Assembly (NCBI GenBank): GCA_020860605.1 | Contig: JAJBTZ010000068.1 | Location: 1 to 32,825, forward strand | Length of the DNA: 32,825 bases | Direction of reading: 5' to 3' | Origin: Ruminococcus sp. | GTDB lineage: Bacteria; Bacillota; Clostridia; Oscillospirales; Ruminococcaceae | Part shown: positions 23,488 through 32,592 of the stretch, one piece after another | Layout: each line of letters opens with the position of its first letter | Position numbering within the stretch: position 1 is the first letter of the stretch | Position numbers and translations under genes: made by a program | Notes under the pieces: model-generated | Databases searched by the model: none | Told to the model about the DNA's origin: nothing | What the model saw: only the letters and a program-made list of their open reading frames with translations

Positions 23488-24336
23488 CTACTTTTCGAAG
23501 AAGACTACTCCTATTGCACCCGGACCGATATGGGTGCCGATTGTGGCGCCTATTCTCATTACGGGAAGTTCACTCGTTTCAGACTCCCAGAGGCTTCTTG
23601 AATCCTCGACATATTTGTCGAGGTACCCCCTGCTGTTGCCGGTGTAGGCCAATGAATAGGGCTTTGAGAAGTCGATGCCATTGCCCTTGTTGATAAGCTC
23701 GTTCAGGAGATTATTTCCCTTCTTCGAGCCTCTGGCCTTGCCGACCATCACGACTTCGCCTTCATCAACTCCGATTACAGGCTTTATCTGAAGGAGGCTT
23801 CCGGCAAACTCGACTGCTGCCGAGATTCTTCCGCCTTTTCTTAAGTACTCAAGGGTGTCCAAAAGCGCTAAGATTCTTATCTTGTGTCTGACTTCGTTGA
23901 GGGTTTTCTCAAGCTCTTCGGCTTCGATGCCGTCATGGATGAGGGAGTCAGCATATCTTATGAAAACGGCTTCACCGAGGGCAGCGCTCAGGCTGTCGAC
24001 CACTATCGGCTTCGGGTCAAAGGACTCCGCTGCGATGCAGGCGGACTGATAGGTGCCGGAAAGCTTTGAAGAGAGTGTGATTATGAAGGGGGTGTCGCCA
24101 GCTGCGATTACCTCCTCGATGGCCTTCTCGTAGTCAGCGGGTGTGAGCTGAGAGGTGTGTGGGAGGTCGTCTGACTCGACGAGCATGTCGTAGAATCTGT
24201 CGGGGGTGATGTCAACGCCGTCTCTGTACTCCGTGCCGCCGATTGTGACGGTCAGTGGGATAAGAGTCCAGCCGTGTTCATTCGCTTCGTTGACGGTTAT
24301 GTCTGATGCTGAGTCGATTATGAGTCTTAGTGCCAT
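23488..24336 (-). CDS. DegV-family fatty-acid-binding protein (second copy)
   Basis: 282 residues. It shows LRLIIDSASDI, HTSQLTPADY, where the Thr-Ser contacts the fatty-acid head group, FIITLSSKLSGTYQSA, EYLRKGGRISAAVEFAGSLLQIKPVI and the C-terminal GTHIGPGAIGVVF. It is clearly diverged from the copy at 21850-22710, so the two are old paralogues, perhaps selecting different acyl chains. It begins 33 bases after aroQ with AAGGAG before the ATG and no visible promoter or terminator in between, so it may be read from the aro operon. Confidence 0.9.
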   Translation of the reverse strand: MALRLIIDSASDITVNEANEHGWTLIPLTVTIGGTEYRDGVDITPDRFYDMLVESDDLPHTSQLTPADYEKAIEEVIAAGDTPFIITLSSKLSGTYQSACIAAESFDPKPIVVDSLSAALGEAVFIRYADSLIHDGIEAEELEKTLNEVRHKIRILALLDTLEYLRKGGRISAAVEFAGSLLQIKPVIGVDEGEVVMVGKARGSKKGNNLLNELINKGNGIDFSKPYSLAYTGNSRGYLDKYVEDSRSLWESETSELPVMRIGATIGTHIGPGAIGVVFFEK

Positions 24337-24369
24337 TTGGTTGCTCCTTTTTGGGTTACAAAAATTCCG

Positions 24370-24810
24370 TTACTGCTTCTTCTGAAGATAATCCTCTAAG
24401 AACTTTATAGCCTCGATGTAGCCATTGAAGCCGAGTCCCATATAGGTCTTCACACATGCCTTACCAGCATAGGAAATCTGGCGGAAGTCTTCACGCTCGT
24501 TTACTGCCGAAATATGTACTTCAACCGCTGGAATCGAAACGGCCTTGAGGGCGTCTAAGATCGCTACACTCGTGTGGGTGTAGGCTGCAGGGTTGATGAC
24601 AATTCCGTCGAAAACGCCATAGGCTTCCTGAATCCTGTCGACGATCGAGCCTTCGTGGTTCGACTGGAAGAATTCGACCTCGATCCCCTTCTGCTCGCAG
24701 TATTCAGAAATCATCTGAACAAGTGAGGCATAGGTCTCGGAGCCATAGATTCCGGGCTCACGGATGCCGAGCATGTTTAAATTCGGGCCGTTTATAACAA
24801 GTAGCTTCAT
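24370..24810 (-). CDS. aroQ: Type II 3-dehydroquinate dehydratase
   Basis: Third shikimate step, 3-dehydroquinate to 3-dehydroshikimate; 146 residues, forming a dodecamer in the family. INGPNLNMLGIREPGIYG carries the catalytic Tyr22. NPAAYTHTS, EVHISAVNERE with the catalytic His region, and the substrate-binding FRQISY are all present. The ATG overlaps the aroE/K stop codon (ATGA). Last aromatic-pathway gene of the operon. Confidence 0.95.
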   Translation of the reverse strand: MKLLVINGPNLNMLGIREPGIYGSETYASLVQMISEYCEQKGIEVEFFQSNHEGSIVDRIQEAYGVFDGIVINPAAYTHTSVAILDALKAVSIPAVEVHISAVNEREDFRQISYAGKACVKTYMGLGFNGYIEAIKFLEDYLQKKQ

Positions 24811-26036
24811 ATTGAACCCTCGATTTCCTGGATGATTTTTTCGACAGTTTCGTAAACCGTGCCGTTGTTGTCGATTTTTATGTCGGCGAAGCGCTCATAC
24901 ATGGGCTTCCGCTTCTCGTAAAGCTCGTTTAAATTCGACTTCTGGGAGATAGGCCTCCCGTCAGTCGGGAGCTTCGAAGTGTCGCGCTCGAGCCAGACGA
25001 TGACGCCGTTCTGGTGGAGATACTGGTAGTTCTCCTCTACCGTTACGACTCCACCGCCGGTGGAGATTATTCTCTCGGAGAGCTTGCCGGAGGCTTGCAT
25101 TTCAAGGGTTTCAAGGCGTCTGAACTCAGCTTCGCCAGAGCGCTCAAAAATCTCAGGGATTGTCTTCCCTGCCGACTTCACGATTTCGGCATCGGTTTCG
25201 ATAACAGGTCTATGGAGTCTCTGTCCGAGAGCCTGAGCTACTACCGATTTTCCACTGCCGGGCATACCGATTAGTATAATGTTTTCGAGTTCTTTTGTCA
25301 ACGAATTTTCGATAAATGTAACCAAATCGTCACTAATGTTAACGTTTTGAAACCGTTCGGAGCTGTATTTTGCCTGAGCGACGAGCATGTGGAGACCGCT
25401 CTTGTACTTAAGGCCAAGGCTTTCGGCCTGCAGAATAAGAGCAGTTCTCATCGGATTGTAGATGACGTCCAGAACACACTCGCAAGATGGAATTCTCGTT
25501 AAATCCAAGGGCGAAACGCCGTTTTTCGGATACATGCCGACTGGGGTCGCGTTGACTACGAGGACGGCATCAGAGTGGCGCTCGATGTTGTCGTAGTTGT
25601 TCTCACCTGTTCTGCTTATCGGAACGACTTCGGCGCCCATCTCTGAGAGAACCTTCTGAACGGTGACGCCGGTTCCGCCTGTGCCTAAAACCAAGGCTTT
25701 CTTGCCGGAGATGTTGACGCCTGTTTCCAGGACCATGCTTCGGAAGCCATAATAGTCGGTGTTATAGCCATAGAGCTTGCCGTCGCGCTTTACTATTGTA
25801 TTGACCGAGCCGAGATCCCTCGCGATATCCGAAAGCTCATCGCAGAGGGAGGCAGCAACCTTTTTATAAGGAATAGTGACGTTCAGGCCGTCCCAGTCGC
25901 CGTGGAGGATAAAATCCTCCACCTTATCTCTCGGGACCTCATAGAGGCGGTAGTCGTAATCTCCCAAAAAGGCGTGAATACGAGGGGAATAGCTATGGCC
26001 AAGGGTCTCGCCTAAGAGACCGCACTTGAGTTTCAT
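24807..26036 (-). CDS. aroEK: Fused shikimate dehydrogenase - shikimate kinase
   Basis: 409 residues joining two consecutive enzymes. Residues 1-245 are AroE: GHSYSPRIH (13-21), NVTIPYK with catalytic Lys58, NT (79-80), NTDYYG with Asp94, and the NADP motif GTGGTG (118-123). Residues 250-409 are AroK: Walker A GMPGSGKS (257-264), TDAEI with Asp282, FRRLE with the shikimate-binding Arg, STGGGVV, and the lid region TDGRPIS. Both active sites look intact. The start is set at ATG 26036, where GAGGT is nine bases upstream; the in-frame GTG at 26042 overlaps the pheA stop but is too close to that site. The usual C-terminal AroE helix has KYSSERF in place of the commoner sequence. Separate genes are the norm, so the fusion is notable. 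Confidence 0.93.
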   Translation of the reverse strand: MKLKCGLLGETLGHSYSPRIHAFLGDYDYRLYEVPRDKVEDFILHGDWDGLNVTIPYKKVAASLCDELSDIARDLGSVNTIVKRDGKLYGYNTDYYGFRSMVLETGVNISGKKALVLGTGGTGVTVQKVLSEMGAEVVPISRTGENNYDNIERHSDAVLVVNATPVGMYPKNGVSPLDLTRIPSCECVLDVIYNPMRTALILQAESLGLKYKSGLHMLVAQAKYSSERFQNVNISDDLVTFIENSLTKELENIILIGMPGSGKSVVAQALGQRLHRPVIETDAEIVKSAGKTIPEIFERSGEAEFRRLETLEMQASGKLSERIISTGGGVVTVEENYQYLHQNGVIVWLERDTSKLPTDGRPISQKSNLNELYEKRKPMYERFADIKIDNNGTVYETVEKIIQEIEGSI

Positions 26037-26038
26037 TT

Positions 26039-27217
26039 TCACATTACCTCGCGATAGGAGCCTAAATAGTTATACTCGCTCGTGATGTCGCCGAGCTCAC
26101 TCATGAGCTGGAGGAACTGAGGAGAATAGACGGAGGTGTTCAGGTCGAAGTAGAACATGAACTCGAAATCCTTTTCGGGGATAGGACGGCTCTCGAGCTT
26201 ACTAAGGTCGATTCCGAAGGCATAGAGGCGGGAGAGGAACTTATAGAGGGAGCCAGGCTTGTTCTCGAGAACGGCCATAAGGCTGGTTCTGTCGGCACCG
26301 GGATAGATTTCGAGGTCCTTTGAGATGCAGATAAATCTGGTGTAATTATTGTCGTTATCCTGAACAGAAGGCTTGAGGCAGTCGAGGCCATAGAGCTTCT
26401 GGCACTCGCTTGAGGAGAGGGTTGCGATGTCGGTTCTCGAAGATTCGGCGACCATCTTGGCAGCGACGGCGGTGTTCTCGCAAGGGATGACTTTGACGCC
26501 CTTGAGTGTCGAGAGGAACTCTGCACACTGGGTTATCGCCTGCTGGTGGGAGTAGATTTCGGTGATGTCCTCGAGCTTGGTGCCCTTCTTGGCTAAAAGA
26601 TTGTGAGAAACCTTGACGCGGATGCTTCTGACAATACTGAAGCTGTGCTTCGTCATGAGGTCATAGACGGAGTTGACGGAGCCTGCGGTGCTGTTCTCGA
26701 GCGGGATTACGCCATACTTGCAGAAGCCCTTCTCGATCGCTGTGAAAACGGCGTCGAAGGAGGAGAAATACATGATGGTTGGCGACTTGAAGAGCTTTTC
26801 GGCAGCCTTCTGAGAGTAGGCGCCCTCGACACCCTGGCAAGCGACGACTGCACGCTCAGGGAAGAGCTGAGGGGTGTTCTCTATTGCTGAGGAAATCTTT
26901 GAGCTGAGTTCGCTTCCGCTGCCGATGAGGCGGTTCTGGTAACCACGACTGAGCTCAAGGATGAAGGAATAGAGGAGCTCGGTGTACTCTTTTAAATCGT
27001 CAGGAGTCTTTTCGACGACGTCCTGAATCTTTTCGCGCTCACGGCGGATGTCGAGAACGGGAAGGCTGTGCTCCTTCTTAAATGAGGCGAGGCCTGCTGC
27101 TGTCCTCATTCTCTCGCCGAAAAGGCGGACTATTTCGTTGTCGATTTCGTCGATCTTATCTCTGTAGACCTTTCTGCCGTCGGAGTTATTTGTAATCTTC
27201 TCAGTATCTGTAGCCAT
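26039..27217 (-). CDS. pheA: Bifunctional chorismate mutase / prephenate dehydratase
   Basis: Makes prephenate and then phenylpyruvate for phenylalanine; 392 residues. An AroQ-class chorismate mutase domain (about 15-95: RDKIDEIDNEIVRLFGERM, LDIRREREK) is followed by the prephenate dehydratase domain (about 122-300: CQGVEGAYSQKAAE, IPLENSTAGSV, and the catalytic TRF at 293-295) and an ACT domain (about 310-390: ENKPGSLYKF, LSKLESRP at 338-345). The ACT domain with ESRP is the usual site of phenylalanine feedback. RBS AAAGGA. It lies 19 bases after aroC. Confidence 0.95.
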   Translation of the reverse strand: MATDTEKITNNSDGRKVYRDKIDEIDNEIVRLFGERMRTAAGLASFKKEHSLPVLDIRREREKIQDVVEKTPDDLKEYTELLYSFILELSRGYQNRLIGSGSELSSKISSAIENTPQLFPERAVVACQGVEGAYSQKAAEKLFKSPTIMYFSSFDAVFTAIEKGFCKYGVIPLENSTAGSVNSVYDLMTKHSFSIVRSIRVKVSHNLLAKKGTKLEDITEIYSHQQAITQCAEFLSTLKGVKVIPCENTAVAAKMVAESSRTDIATLSSSECQKLYGLDCLKPSVQDNDNNYTRFICISKDLEIYPGADRTSLMAVLENKPGSLYKFLSRLYAFGIDLSKLESRPIPEKDFEFMFYFDLNTSVYSPQFLQLMSELGDITSEYNYLGSYREVM

Positions 27218-27236
27218 ATGTCATGTCCTTTCAAAT

Positions 27237-28304
27237 TTATATGTACTTCTTATATTCCAAATAAGCGTCGTAGACCGCCAACGCAGCTGCTGCTTCGACG
27301 CAGGGAACTGCACGAGGAACTATGCAGGGGTCATGCCTGCCCTTTACGACCAGCTCACCCTCTGTCAAGGTGTCGAGCCTTACACTGTGCTGCTTCTGGG
27401 AGATGGAGGGGGTCGGCTTGAACGCGACCTTGAACCAAAGGGGCATTCCTGTTGTTATGCCTCCCAAAATGCCTCCGCAGTTGTTTGTCGTGGTGACGAC
27501 ATTGCCGTCCTTTACTTCAAAGGGGTCGTTATTCTGGCTGCCTCTGAGCCTTGAGGCCTCGAAGCCAATTCCGAACTCGATTCCCTTTACTGCCGGGATT
27601 CCGAAGACGATGTTTGCGATTCTGTTCTCCATTCCGTCAAACATCGGGTCGCCTAAGCCTGTGGGAAGGCCTATCACTTTACACTCGACCACCCCACCAA
27701 CTGAGTCGCCTTCGCTCTTGGCGGAAGCGATACACTCCTGCATTTTGGTGGCACTATCGTCGCTCACTGTCGGGAAGGGCTTTTCAGCCGTCGATTCCAA
27801 AAGCTCGCCTTCATCGGAAACGTCGCCTATCGAGGCGATTCGGGAGATGACTGTAATGCCGAGACTATCGAGTATCTGGAGGACTATTCCGCCTGCAACG
27901 CAGAGGGGTGCTGTGAGGCGACCTGAGAAGTGACCTCCGCCAGCGTAGTCCTGATAGCCTCCGTATTTTACAGAAGCGGTGAAGTCGGCGTGACCGGGTC
28001 TGGGAAGGATTTTCAGCTCCGAATAGTCGTTTGAGCGGGTGTCGGTGTTTCTTATAATAACCGTGAGGGGTGCCCCACAAGTTACGCCTTCTCTGAGGCC
28101 TGAGACAAACTCGGGCTTGTCGGCTTCCTTGCGGGCAGTTGAATAGGCATTCTTGCCGGGAGCACGGCGTGATGTGAAGGCCTCTAACTTGTCAAAGTCG
28201 ATTTTTATTCCAGCAGGCAACCCTTCGAGGGTCATCCCGATGGCTGCCGAGTGGGACTGTCCGAAAATAGTGAGCTTAATGTTTTGGCCGATACTGCTTG
28301 CCAT
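27237..28304 (-). CDS. aroC: Chorismate synthase
   Basis: Last shikimate step, EPSP to chorismate, needing reduced FMN; 355 residues. Signatures are FGQSHSAAIGMTLEGLPAG near the N terminus, RRAPG, RPGHADF, the GGGHFSGRLTA FMN/phosphate region, and the C-terminal family stretch KPTPSISQKQHSV with GRHDPCIVPRAVP. Start ATG with AAGGAC upstream, 18 bases after aroA. Confidence 0.96.
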   Translation of the reverse strand: MASSIGQNIKLTIFGQSHSAAIGMTLEGLPAGIKIDFDKLEAFTSRRAPGKNAYSTARKEADKPEFVSGLREGVTCGAPLTVIIRNTDTRSNDYSELKILPRPGHADFTASVKYGGYQDYAGGGHFSGRLTAPLCVAGGIVLQILDSLGITVISRIASIGDVSDEGELLESTAEKPFPTVSDDSATKMQECIASAKSEGDSVGGVVECKVIGLPTGLGDPMFDGMENRIANIVFGIPAVKGIEFGIGFEASRLRGSQNNDPFEVKDGNVVTTTNNCGGILGGITTGMPLWFKVAFKPTPSISQKQHSVRLDTLTEGELVVKGRHDPCIVPRAVPCVEAAAALAVYDAYLEYKKYI

Positions 28305-28322
28305 CTTGCACCGTCCTTTTTC

Positions 28323-29567
28323 TTATATTATTTCAAGCGTTGCGAAGTCCTCCCAGAAATTCGGGTAGGACTTTCTGACGCATCCTGCGTCAAGTACTGT
28401 TACTTTACAGGCTGAAGTTGTCGCTGCAACCGCTGCGCTCATGGCGATCCTATGGTCGTTGCAGCTGTCGACAGTTCCGCCAGTGAAAGATTTCACGCCA
28501 GTGATGATTATGCTGTCGGGAAGCTCCCTGGCATTCCCTCCGAGATTATTTATGAGGGCACAGGTTGAGGCGATTCGATCGGATTCCTTGATTCTGAGGC
28601 GCCCGGCGTTGATTATATTGGTCTCGCCTTCGCAGACGGAGGCCACAACACTGAGGGTTGGGATCAGGTCGGGAATCTGGGAGGCGTCGATGGTGACGCC
28701 ATGGAGGCTGCCCTTTCGGACGGTCACGGAGGTGCCGTCTATAGCTATATCTGCTCCCATTTCCTTAAGAACCGATATAGCTGCCTTGTCGCCCTGAGTT
28801 GAGTCTGGGTTAAGGCCATAGACGGTCACGCCTTTTTGGGAGAGGGTTCCCATGCAGAGGTAGAAGGCAGCGTTTGAATAGTCGCCTTCGACTGTAAAGG
28901 CTTCTCCCATGTCAGGCTTCTGGGAGCCTTTTATATAGTAGGTGTCGCCTGTGTGGGTGAACTTGATGCCTGATTTCACGAGAAGCTCCTCGGTCATGGC
29001 GACATAGCCCTTCGACTGGAGGACACCTGTGACTTTGAGGGTCGAGTCGCCTTCTAAAAGCGGAAGCGCCAGAAGCAAGCCCGTTATGTACTGCGACGAG
29101 ACGTCGCCTGGGATCACGAATTCGCCTGGGGTGAGCTTGCCGGAAAACTCGATCGCTGATGCGGTTTTGCGGATGCTCATGCCTTGGTTCCCGAGGACTT
29201 CGTCGAGAGGGCTTAGTGGCCTGTCGATGAGGCGCCCCTTGGGGTTAAACTCCCCTTCTATTCCCAACGCTCCGAAAACGGGGAGCAGGAACCGAAGGGT
29301 CGAGCCACTTTCACCACATTCGAAAACGCTCGAGTGCTGGCTTCCGACGGGTGAAACGTGGATTTTGCTACTCTGAATCTCGATATTCGCGCCTGCTGAG
29401 TTCATGCAATCGGCGGTGGCGACGATGTCACCCGAAATGCCTTTACAGGTAATTTCGACATCATGAGAGCCAAGAGCTGCTAAGATAACCGCTCTGTGAG
29501 CCTGAGATTTCGAGGCAGGGACCACTATTTCGCCAGCCCGCTCGCCAGGGAGAAGTTCTTTTGTCAT
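28323..29567 (-). CDS. aroA: 3-phosphoshikimate 1-carboxyvinyltransferase (EPSP synthase)
   Basis: Sixth shikimate step; 414 residues. PASKSQAHRAVILAAL (substrate Lys-Ser near the N terminus), CGESGSTLRFLLPV in the PEP site, SSQYITGLLLALPLL, ESDRIASTC and NDHRIAMSAAVA are all in order. The PEP-site motif reads ESGSTLRF where the most common glyphosate-sensitive form has NAGTAMRP, placing it with the class II-like enzymes by motif only. It begins one base after the aroB stop with little ribosome-binding site, suggesting coupled translation. Confidence 0.95.
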   Translation of the reverse strand: MTKELLPGERAGEIVVPASKSQAHRAVILAALGSHDVEITCKGISGDIVATADCMNSAGANIEIQSSKIHVSPVGSQHSSVFECGESGSTLRFLLPVFGALGIEGEFNPKGRLIDRPLSPLDEVLGNQGMSIRKTASAIEFSGKLTPGEFVIPGDVSSQYITGLLLALPLLEGDSTLKVTGVLQSKGYVAMTEELLVKSGIKFTHTGDTYYIKGSQKPDMGEAFTVEGDYSNAAFYLCMGTLSQKGVTVYGLNPDSTQGDKAAISVLKEMGADIAIDGTSVTVRKGSLHGVTIDASQIPDLIPTLSVVASVCEGETNIINAGRLRIKESDRIASTCALINNLGGNARELPDSIIITGVKSFTGGTVDSCNDHRIAMSAAVAATTSACKVTVLDAGCVRKSYPNFWEDFATLEII

Positions 29568-29568
29568 A

Positions 29569-30609
29569 TCAAAGCCAATCTTTCAGTTGGGATTTCGGGA
29601 GCTTCATAAGCTCGCAATGGCCGATTTTGCGGGGGACTACTATAGTGATGGAGTCACCTGAACCCTTCTTGTCGGAAAGAGCAAGGGTGTACATGTCGTC
29701 GACAGCGTACTCCGTCTCAGTGGGAAGGCCGTATTTCTCTAAAAGTGAGATGATTCTCTGACAATCAGCGTCGCTCAGGTAGCCATACTTAGCAGCAGAG
29801 CGGGAAATTGTCGCGAGACCGATGGCGACCGCCTGACCATGGAGGGCCTGGAAACCGCTCAAGCCTTCGACAGCGTGGCCGACAGTGTGGCCAAGATTCA
29901 GGAGCATACGCTCGCCGGTGTCGAACTCGTCAGCCTTGACGATGTCGCGCTTCATGGTGACGCAGGTCGTGATGACGTTTTCAAGCTGATCCTTGGCGGG
30001 AATCTCCTCAAGCTGAGTGAAGAACTCCTCGCTGAAGAGGACTGCATATTTTATAACTTCGGCGCAACCGCAGAGGTATTCCTCCTCCGGGAGAGTCGAG
30101 AGGGTTTTCGGGTCGCAGATGACGGCGGACGGCTGGTAGAAGGAGCCGACCTGATTCTTGCCGTTCTCAAGGTTTACGGCGGTTTTTCCGCCTACTGAGG
30201 AGTCGACCATCGCTAAAAGTGTTGTCGGAATCTGGACGAACTGGATTCCGCGCTGATAGGTTGCAGCTGCGAAGCCGGTGAGGTCGCCGACAACTCCTCC
30301 TCCGAGAGCGACAAGCAAGTCGCTCCTCGTGACTCCGCTTTCGAAGAGGAATTCAAGGAGATTGATGTAGCAGCTCATGCTCTTCGAGCGCTCGCCATGG
30401 GGAACGACGAATTCCGAAACCTTGAAGCCTTCGCTCTCGAGGCTCTTCGTGACGCGCTTGCCATAAAGGGGCCAGACGTTGTCGTCGGAGACGATGACGG
30501 CGGTTTTGCCCTTCACGAGGGGCTTGCAGAATTCTCCGCACTGGTCTAAAATTCCGTCCGAAACGGTTACATCGTAGCTACGGGATGCGCTGACACTGAC
30601 AACGCTCAT
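29569..30609 (-). CDS. aroB: 3-dehydroquinate synthase
   Basis: Second shikimate step, cyclising DAHP using NAD and a divalent metal; 346 residues. LGGGVVGDLTGFAAATYQRG, QIPTTLLAMVDSSVGGKTAVN and the metal-ligand regions (CGCAEVIKYAVL, NLGHTVGHAVE, LHGQAVAIG) are complete. The ATG overlaps the tyrA stop (ATGA), with GGAGG upstream inside tyrA. Confidence 0.96.
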   Translation of the reverse strand: MSVVSVSASRSYDVTVSDGILDQCGEFCKPLVKGKTAVIVSDDNVWPLYGKRVTKSLESEGFKVSEFVVPHGERSKSMSCYINLLEFLFESGVTRSDLLVALGGGVVGDLTGFAAATYQRGIQFVQIPTTLLAMVDSSVGGKTAVNLENGKNQVGSFYQPSAVICDPKTLSTLPEEEYLCGCAEVIKYAVLFSEEFFTQLEEIPAKDQLENVITTCVTMKRDIVKADEFDTGERMLLNLGHTVGHAVEGLSGFQALHGQAVAIGLATISRSAAKYGYLSDADCQRIISLLEKYGLPTETEYAVDDMYTLALSDKKGSGDSITIVVPRKIGHCELMKLPKSQLKDWL

Positions 30610-31439
30610 CTTCCATCAACCTCCGCTTTTATCTTTCTTCCATCGTCTAAGAGCTTGACAAGCTCTTCTTTGTTGTTTTCGCGAATTGCTGTACGATACT
30701 GGTCGAGGTTTTCGACTAAAATATCGAGCTCTTTTATGAGATTGTCGCCGTTTTCAAGGAACAGCTCCGCCCACATTTCGGGGTTGAGCCAGGCGACACG
30801 GGTCATGTCCTTGTAGCTGCCAGCTGAGAAGCCCTTGTGCTCTCTGGCTGTCGGGCTCTTGATATAGGCGTTCGAGACCACGTGGGCGAGCTGGGAGGTG
30901 AAGGCGATCATCTCGTCATGCTTTTCGGCAGTCGTTACGGAGATGCTGCCGAAGCCTGCTGGAGCTAAAAGCTCCTTCGTGTGGCTTAAGAGCTTTATGC
31001 TCGGCTCGCCGTTCGGAACCAAGACCATCGGAGCACCTTTATACATGTCGGCTTTCGCGTATTTATAGCCGGAATTATGGGTTCCAGCCATCGGGTGACC
31101 GCCGATGAAGGTGAAGCCGTATTCATCGGCAAGCTTGAAGCCGACCTCGGTCACCTTCCGCTTGGTTCCGCAGCAGTCTATCACAACCGGCTTTTTGCCG
31201 AAATAAGGCGCTGCCTTCTCGAGATACTCGATGCAGGCGTCTGGATAAACCGAGATGATGACTATGTCGCACTCGCGAAGGCGATCCATGGTGAGCTCGT
31301 CATCGACGTCACCGGCAAGCTTGAGGTAGTCAAGAGCAGATCTGGATCTGTTCCAGCCGAGGACAGTGTGCCCGGCGGTTTTATAGGCTTTGGCGAAGGA
31401 GGCTCCGATGAGCCCCAGGCCAACTATTCCGGCAATCAT
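30606..31439 (-). CDS. tyrA: Prephenate dehydrogenase
   Basis: NAD(P)-dependent conversion of prephenate to 4-hydroxyphenylpyruvate for tyrosine; 277 residues, a single-domain enzyme with neither mutase nor ACT domain. It has GLGLIGASF (7-15), WNRSRSA for cofactor binding, GGHPMAGTHNSGY with the catalytic His region and TSQLAHVVS. The ATG overlaps the aroF stop (ATGA). Without an ACT domain, tyrosine control would rest on AroF and the leader. Confidence 0.94.
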   Translation of the reverse strand: MIAGIVGLGLIGASFAKAYKTAGHTVLGWNRSRSALDYLKLAGDVDDELTMDRLRECDIVIISVYPDACIEYLEKAAPYFGKKPVVIDCCGTKRKVTEVGFKLADEYGFTFIGGHPMAGTHNSGYKYAKADMYKGAPMVLVPNGEPSIKLLSHTKELLAPAGFGSISVTTAEKHDEMIAFTSQLAHVVSNAYIKSPTAREHKGFSAGSYKDMTRVAWLNPEMWAELFLENGDNLIKELDILVENLDQYRTAIRENNKEELVKLLDDGRKIKAEVDGR

Positions 31440-32440
31440 CCGAGTGCTGCCTCCCTGACAGAAGTGATTTTCTTGGATAATTTTTCGAACTCTTCAGGAC
31501 GAAGCGACTGAGCGCCATCGCAAAGAGCGTGCATCGGGTCGTTATGAACCTCGATGATGAGGCCATCGGCACCGGCAGCGGTTGCAGCCATCGCCATCGG
31601 AGGAACGAGTCTTGCCATACCTGTTGCGTGGCTTGGGTCGGCGATAACGGGGAGGTGAGAGAGCTCATGGAGCATCGGGATTGCGGAAATATCCATTGTG
31701 TTTCTCGTGTAGTCGCTATAGGTTCTGATTCCTCTCTCGCAAAGCATGACCTTCTCATTACCACTGGCCATGATGTATTCAGCGCTCATAAGGAGCTCCT
31801 TGAGGGTATTCGCAAGGCCTCTCTTTAAGAGAATCGGCTTGTCGGTCTTGCCGAGTTCCTTGAGCATTTCGAAGTTCTGCATATTTCTTGCACCGACCTG
31901 GAGGACATCTACGTCCTCGAACAAATCAAGGTCATTGGTGCTCATGATTTCGGTGACTATCGGGAGACCTGTTTCCTCACGGGCAATCTTAAGAAGCTCA
32001 AGTCCTCTTGCATGGAGACCCTGGAAGTCATAGGGAGAGGTTCTCGGCTTGAAGGCACCGCCACGGAGCATGTTTGCTCCTGCCGCCTTGACAGCCTTGG
32101 CAACTGCGACGATCTGCTCCTCAGACTCTACTGAGCAGGGGCCAGCGATCATGCAGAAGTTTCCTCCGCCGATTTTTACTCCCTTTACATCTATAATAGT
32201 ATCATCAGGATGGAACTTTCTGTTGCAGCACTTGAAGGGCTCGGTGACTCTGGTGACAGAATCTACGATATCGAGGCTCTCGATGAGGTCCTTATCGACC
32301 TTTGTGGTGTCGCCGATGAGGCCCAAAACTGTTGTGAATTCGCCTTCGGAGATATGGACCTTGATGCCCATTCCGCCAAGCCATTCGATAAGCTGATCGC
32401 GCTTTTCTTCTGAGACGTTTTTCTTTAATGCTACTACCAT
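31436..32440 (-). CDS. aroF: DAHP synthase, type I-beta with N-terminal ferredoxin-like domain
   Basis: First step of the pathway, PEP plus erythrose-4-phosphate to DAHP; 334 residues. An N-terminal ferredoxin-like regulatory domain (1-70) precedes the barrel, which shows AGPCSVE with metal Cys102, [28 protein letters not shown] and IEVHNDP. In the Thermotoga enzyme this extra domain binds tyrosine or phenylalanine to shut the enzyme down. The start is ATG 32440 with AAAGGAC upstream. An in-frame extension to 32554 runs through the attenuator terminator and is not coding. First structural gene of the aro operon. Confidence 0.95.
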   Translation of the reverse strand: MVVALKKNVSEEKRDQLIEWLGGMGIKVHISEGEFTTVLGLIGDTTKVDKDLIESLDIVDSVTRVTEPFKCCNRKFHPDDTIIDVKGVKIGGGNFCMIAGPCSVESEEQIVAVAKAVKAAGANMLRGGAFKPRTSPYDFQGLHARGLELLKIAREETGLPIVTEIMSTNDLDLFEDVDVLQVGARNMQNFEMLKELGKTDKPILLKRGLANTLKELLMSAEYIMASGNEKVMLCERGIRTYSDYTRNTMDISAIPMLHELSHLPVIADPSHATGMARLVPPMAMAATAAGADGLIIEVHNDPMHALCDGAQSLRPEEFEKLSKKITSVREAALG

Positions 32441-32494
32441 AATAATTGTCCTTTCTTTTTTCGGAAAGAGGTCTGCCGGGAACTTTAGCAGTTT

Positions 32495-32527
32495 CACAAA
32501 AAAGCTGCACAAGTAACCTGTGCAGCT
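32495..32527 (-). terminator. Attenuator terminator upstream of aroF
   Basis: AGCTGCACA (on the plus strand 32503-32511) pairs with TGTGCAGCT (32519-32527) around a 7-base loop. The minus strand continues TTTTTTGTG. It lies 55 bases before the aroF start codon and after the leader peptide, so it can only act as an attenuator for the operon that follows. Confidence 0.9.
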
Positions 32528-32592
32528 GATAAACAAAACTTTTTGTTGCAACACAAATCACTTTACCTTGAGGGATTAGCGCATGGTAAAGT
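32503..32592 (-). promoter_or_regulatory. Transcription attenuator: mutually exclusive leader RNA pairings
   Basis: Plus coordinates, minus-strand RNA. Region 1 ACUUUACC (32585-32592), inside the last leader codons, pairs with GGUAAAGU (32560-32567) in region 2. Region 2 AAGUGAUUUGUGUUGC (32548-32563) pairs with region 3 GCUGCACAGGUUACUU (32511-32526) over 15 of 16 positions, four being G-U. Region 3 is also the left arm of the terminator. A 7-bp hairpin AACAAAA/UUUUGUU (32532-32547) lies in the antiterminator loop. A ribosome stalled on the Tyr codons would cover region 1, free region 2 and block the terminator. Confidence 0.88.

Noticed and set aside
32441-32554. N-terminal extension of aroF by 38 residues
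   Set aside because: The extension would be translated through the attenuator terminator. The ATG at 32440 has a proper ribosome-binding site, and the DAHP synthase regulatory domain begins there.
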